A stretch of 8,231 bases of DNA. It comes from Thiobacillus sp. (GTDB lineage Bacteria > Pseudomonadota > Gammaproteobacteria > Burkholderiales > Thiobacillaceae). The translations under genes were made by a program, and so were the position numbers. The notes beneath the pieces are model-generated. The model saw nothing but the letters and a program-made list of their open reading frames with translations, did not search any database and had not been told where the DNA came from. The stretch covers positions 1 to 8,231 of the forward strand of contig JAABQU010000298.1 in the NCBI GenBank assembly GCA_011391285.1, in the 5' to 3' direction. Each line of letters begins with the position of its first letter. Within the stretch, counting starts at the first letter, position 1. Below, in pieces: positions 5,675 through 8,231 of this stretch.

Positions 5675-6448
5675 TCAGCCCGGCTTGACCGCCTGATACT
5701 CCGCCAGGACCGATAGCGCTCGGCTTTCGATGTGCCGTTTCACGCCCGTGAAACCCGCATTCTCCAGCGTGTCGAGCACCCCGCTCGGCGGCACGCAGGC
5801 TTCGATGGTGTCCCAGTAGTAGCGCCACAGTTTGGCAGACTCGGCGCTGCTGCCGGCCAGGCGGGCCAGCACCGGTACCACGCCGCGCATGTAGATCTTG
5901 AGCAGGGCCTGGCTCCAGGCGCGTTCCGGTTTGGTGATCTCGAGCAGGCACAGGCGGCCGCCGGGCTTGAGGACGCGATGGAATTCGCTGAAGGCGACCG
6001 AGAGGTCGCTGATATGGCGCAGCGCGTAGCCCATGCTGAGGAAGTCGAAACTTGCATCGGGAAACGGGATGGCTTCCGCCCGTCCCTCGACGAGCTGGAC
6101 GCCCGGCAGGTTGGCGCAGGCCATCATGCCGGCACTGGGGTCGACGCCCACCACCAGGGCGGGATTGCCCACCAGCGTCACCGCTTCGCGCGCCATCAGC
6201 CCGGTGCCGACGCCGATGTCGACGATGCGCATGCCGGGTTTCAGCCCCGCCCGCTGCAGCGCCTGGTTGCGGTACCAAGGGCCGCTGCCCAGCGCCAGCA
6301 GGCGGTCGATGCGGTCGTAGTCGGAGGCGGTGCGGTCGAACAGATCGCCGACGAAACCGCGCCGCTCCTGTTCGCTGGCGTAGTAGCCGGTGAGGGGCGG
6401 ATGTGGGGCGTGCACCGCTTGCGCGGGCGAATCGGGGGTGTTTTTCAT
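5675..6448 (-). CDS. Class I SAM-dependent methyltransferase (UbiE/MenG-like)
   Basis: This 257-residue methyltransferase has a Rossmann-type SAM-binding domain. Motif I is VDIGVGTG (residues 76-83), an acidic residue follows at the end of strand 2 (Asp103 in VVGVDPS), AIPFPDASFD is motif II-like, and HRVLKPGGRLCLLEITKPE (from 157) is the UbiE-type post-motif. FDRTASDYDRID near the N-terminus also resembles UbiE. Motif I has Val where UbiE usually has Cys, and the gene is not in a ubiquinone context, so I expect a pathway-specific enzyme, perhaps methylating the aryl head group or another hydroxyl. The frame is open further upstream (to 6775), but ATG 6448 overlaps the glycosyltransferase stop as ATGA and starts just before the conserved region, so I choose it. 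It is the last gene of the - strand group and converges on the ketoreductase. Confidence 0.85.
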   Translation of the reverse strand: MKNTPDSPAQAVHAPHPPLTGYYASEQERRGFVGDLFDRTASDYDRIDRLLALGSGPWYRNQALQRAGLKPGMRIVDIGVGTGLMAREAVTLVGNPALVVGVDPSAGMMACANLPGVQLVEGRAEAIPFPDASFDFLSMGYALRHISDLSVAFSEFHRVLKPGGRLCLLEITKPERAWSQALLKIYMRGVVPVLARLAGSSAESAKLWRYYWDTIEACVPPSGVLDTLENAGFTGVKRHIESRALSVLAEYQAVKPG

Positions 6449-7224
6449 GGGGTGTTTGACCGGAGAATGTTCAGGCGCCGCAGCAGGAGAAGCGGCAGGC
6501 GCAGCAGGAAACCCAGCATCAGCCGGAGGTGCATCCAGGTGAGCAGGGTGTTGTCGCGCAGGTAGTTGAAGTGGGAAACACCCCCTTCGTCGGCGCGCAG
6601 GTATTTCACCGGCGCGGGCAGATTGACCGGGCGCACGCCGCGCCAGCACAGGCGCACCACGGCCTCGGGGTCGAAGTCGAAGCGGCGCATCCAGCGCTGG
6701 CTGCGCATCACCTGGCGCAGGGGGTCGATGGGATAGACGCGAAAGCCGTAGAGCGAATCGCCGATGCCCGCCCACAGGGTTTCCAGGTTGGCCCAGCCGT
6801 TGGAGATCTTGCGACCCTGCACCCGCAGCGCGGGGGCGTCGGCATCGAATACCGGCTTGCCCAGCACCATCACCTCGGGCGCCTGCTGCGAGGCCGCCAT
6901 GAAGGCCGGGATGAGATCGGCCGGGTGCTGGCCGTCGGAGTCCATCGTCAGCGCGTGGGTAAACCCCTGCCGCGCGGCAAGATCCAGGCCGTGCAGCACG
7001 GCCGCACCCTTGCCACCGTTTGCGGGCAGCACCAGCACCTTCAGCTGCGGGTCGTTCGCCGCCATGTCCATCAGGCCTGCGGACGTGCCGTCAGTGCTGC
7101 CGTCCACCACCACCCACACCGGCGCCCACTGGGCGCGAGCGGCGCGCACCGTTTCGTAGGCCTGGGGACCCGGGTTATAGCTCGGGATCAGCACCAGGTG
7201 GCTGGTGGAAACGTTCATATCCAT
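6445..7224 (-). CDS. Family 2 glycosyltransferase (dolichol-phosphate mannosyltransferase-like)
   Basis: This 259-residue GT-A fold glycosyltransferase uses a nucleotide sugar donor. IPSYNPG (13-19), VVDGSTDGT (39-47), NGGKGAAVLHGL (69-80) and the metal-binding DSD at 95-97 in MDSDGQHP are standard GT2 motifs. FDFDPEAVVRLCWRG and the following VKYLR also resemble the dolichol-phosphate mannosyltransferase/Ppm-like branch. The C-terminus (about 225-250) is hydrophobic and rich in Leu and Arg, suggesting membrane association. ATG 7224 overlaps the acyltransferase stop as TGATG; ATG 7218 is an alternative. Glycosyltransferases paired with PlsC-type acyltransferases occur in aryl polyene loci. 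In this setting it would glycosylate a lipid or polyene acceptor, and the deacetylase on the other strand could act on an N-acetylated sugar that it adds. The sugar and acceptor are unknown. Confidence 0.87.
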   Translation of the reverse strand: MDMNVSTSHLVLIPSYNPGPQAYETVRAARAQWAPVWVVVDGSTDGTSAGLMDMAANDPQLKVLVLPANGGKGAAVLHGLDLAARQGFTHALTMDSDGQHPADLIPAFMAASQQAPEVMVLGKPVFDADAPALRVQGRKISNGWANLETLWAGIGDSLYGFRVYPIDPLRQVMRSQRWMRRFDFDPEAVVRLCWRGVRPVNLPAPVKYLRADEGGVSHFNYLRDNTLLTWMHLRLMLGFLLRLPLLLLRRLNILRSNTP

Positions 7225-8045
7225 CAGGTGAGCCGGCGCGATCCGGATTCCACGGCCTGCGGTGCGTCGGGCGGCAGGAAATGCGGGGCATCGCGCAGCT
7301 CATCGATGAAGTAGCGCTCCAGATCCTCGGTAAAGGTTCCGGCTTTTTCCGGAGGTGCGAAGCGGCGGCCGAGGCGGATGCGATAGGTAATCGGCATCGT
7401 CGGACGGCGGAACAGCGGCCAGCCCTTGCCGAGGTAGGCGGAATCGGTCTCGATGAACACGGTCTGGATCGGCACCTGGGCCCGGCTGGCGATGAGCGCG
7501 GCGGTGCCCTTGCAGACGTTGACCGGCCAGCGGGTGGTACGGGTGCCTTCGGGGAAGATCAGCAGCTGGCTGCCGCTTTTCAGTTCGGCCACGGATTGCT
7601 TGATCATGCTCAGCTGCGCGTCGTTGCGGATGTAGCCGGCCAGGCGGGCGCCGGCACCGAGGAAAACGTTGTCGACGATATCGACCTTCATGATGCAGGC
7701 CATGTTGGGCAGGCGCGAGATGACCATCAGGGCATCGAGCAGGCAGGGGTGGTTGGGGGCGACGATCAGCGGACCTTCGGCGCGCAGGGAATCGAGTGCG
7801 GAAAGGTCAAAGCGGCAGGCCCCGATGAGGGAAAGCGCACCGAGATAGCTGCGAAAACCGGTGGTGATGGCCCAGCGCCCGAGCGGGACGGTCCAGCGCT
7901 TGGGCAGGACGTAATAGAGCGGCACCGACAGCGTCGACCAGCTCAGCGAGATCGCGCCGAGCAGTACCAGGCCGAACCACAGCGCGAAATATTCGTAGAG
8001 CCGATGCAGCCAGCGCCTGGGCAGTGAAGTCAGGTTGGCGCTCAC
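7224..8045 (-). CDS. Lysophospholipid-type acyltransferase (PlsC/LPLAT family)
   Basis: This 273-residue membrane-associated acyltransferase probably transfers an acyl or polyenoyl group from ACP or CoA to a hydroxyl. The catalytic H-x4-D motif is NHPCLLD (His99, Asp104) and the acceptor-binding motif is FPEGTRT (164-170). A hydrophobic segment at about 20-47 precedes the domain, as in 1-acylglycerol-3-phosphate acyltransferases. The start is GTG at 8045-8043, four bases inside the upstream gene as GTGA, with GAGG seven bases before it as a good ribosome binding site. The gene order acyltransferase, glycosyltransferase, methyltransferase with 1-4 base overlaps implies one transcript. Housekeeping PlsC is an alternative, but the Pro-Cys after the catalytic His and the neighbours suggest a dedicated paralog that builds the lipid part of a pigment or glycolipid. 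Confidence 0.87.
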   Translation of the reverse strand: MSANLTSLPRRWLHRLYEYFALWFGLVLLGAISLSWSTLSVPLYYVLPKRWTVPLGRWAITTGFRSYLGALSLIGACRFDLSALDSLRAEGPLIVAPNHPCLLDALMVISRLPNMACIMKVDIVDNVFLGAGARLAGYIRNDAQLSMIKQSVAELKSGSQLLIFPEGTRTTRWPVNVCKGTAALIASRAQVPIQTVFIETDSAYLGKGWPLFRRPTMPITYRIRLGRRFAPPEKAGTFTEDLERYFIDELRDAPHFLPPDAPQAVESGSRRLT

Positions 8046-8231
8046 TCGTCTGCCTCAACGCGTGTGGATGATTCCCCCAGCACCCAGGCGATGCCAATCC
8101 CGGCGGCAAAGGCCTGTTCGCTTTTGACCAGAGGGCTATCGACGAAGGCGGCGTCCTTGAGGCTGTCCCAGCGGGCGAAGGCACCCAGCCAGAATTTCGG
8201 AAAACGCTTCGACAGCGACATCAGAAACTGG
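8042..8231 (-). CDS. MipA/OmpV-like outer membrane protein, C-terminal end (5' part outside window)
   Basis: The last 62 residues of a protein read from the right window edge to TGA at 8044-8042. The segment FWLGAFARWDSLKDAAFVDS, then PLVKSEQAFAAGIGIAWVLG, has the alternating pattern of final outer-membrane beta strands. The 'YDsL..AaF.DSPLV' spacing is what I recognise from MipA/OmpV family proteins. A hydrophilic tail (ESSTRVEADE) follows the last strand instead of the usual terminal aromatic residue. The stop overlaps the acyltransferase GTG start, so this protein is encoded upstream in the same transcript. MipA was first described as a murein-synthesis scaffold, but many relatives are of unknown function. 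In this locus it might take part in placing the product in the outer membrane, which is inference. Confidence 0.62.
   Translation of the reverse strand, partial: QFLMSLSKRFPKFWLGAFARWDSLKDAAFVDSPLVKSEQAFAAGIGIAWVLGESSTRVEADE

Noticed and set aside
5675..6448. Housekeeping ubiE/menG of quinone biosynthesis
   Set aside because: The fold and post-motif match, but motif I differs (GVGTG) and the gene is the last of a glycosyltransferase/acyltransferase operon instead of beside ubiJ/ubiB.
6449..6775. N-terminal extension of the methyltransferase to a start at 6775
   Set aside because: The extra residues overlap the glycosyltransferase gene and are a basic, Arg/Pro/Ala-rich shadow. The ATGA overlap at 6448 gives a natural start.
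1..8231. tRNA, rRNA, CRISPR array, transposase or integrase
   Set aside because: No cloverleaf-like segment, regularly spaced repeats or mobile-element protein was seen on either strand.

Overview
The window is GC-rich, gene-dense bacterial DNA. Its family content and style (RND/MMPL exporter, ketosynthase pair, MipA/OmpV-type outer membrane protein, many 1-10 base gene overlaps) suggest a Gram-negative proteobacterium, most likely a betaproteobacterium. No marker gene fixes the taxon. The gene set resembles part of an aryl polyene (APE) or xanthomonadin-type pigment-lipid locus: a type II polyketide/fatty-acid-like module with an exporter and lipid/sugar tailoring genes. I infer this from gene families and order. 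The usual starter-unit genes (ammonia lyase, aryl-ACP ligase, acyl carrier proteins) are not in the window and would have to lie outside it.

Left block, + strand, 1-2255: the C-terminal third of an RND/MMPL exporter (cut by the window edge), a NodB-type polysaccharide deacetylase with an N-terminal membrane part, and a PAP2-family membrane phosphatase/phosphotransferase. These three overlap or abut and look like one transcript. They read as less GC-rich than the next block.

Central block, + strand, 2313-5459: a complete ketosynthase, a short ketosynthase-like protein without the active-site cysteine (chain-length-factor type), a FabZ/FabA-like hot-dog dehydratase and a FabG-like ketoreductase. 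All overlap by 4-10 bases. Together they give a full condensation, ketoreduction and dehydration cycle without enoyl reduction, which would make a conjugated polyene. A 57-base gap with a strong imperfect hairpin at the PAP2 stop codon separates this block from the left one.

Junction, 5456-5674: just after the ketoreductase, overlapping its stop codon, is a 55-codon piece that matches the N-terminus of a Kef/CPA2-type cation:proton antiporter and then stops. I read it as a pseudogene remnant. About 50 bases with an 11-base direct repeat follow.

Right block, - strand, 8231 down to 5675: the C-terminus of a MipA/OmpV-like outer membrane protein (cut by the window edge), a PlsC-type acyltransferase, a family 2 glycosyltransferase and a UbiE-like methyltransferase. 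They overlap by 1-4 bases and converge on the central block. In the proposed pathway they would attach acyl, sugar and methyl groups to the polyene or its lipid anchor; the exporter, PAP2 and deacetylase would handle transfer and trimming at or beyond the inner membrane.
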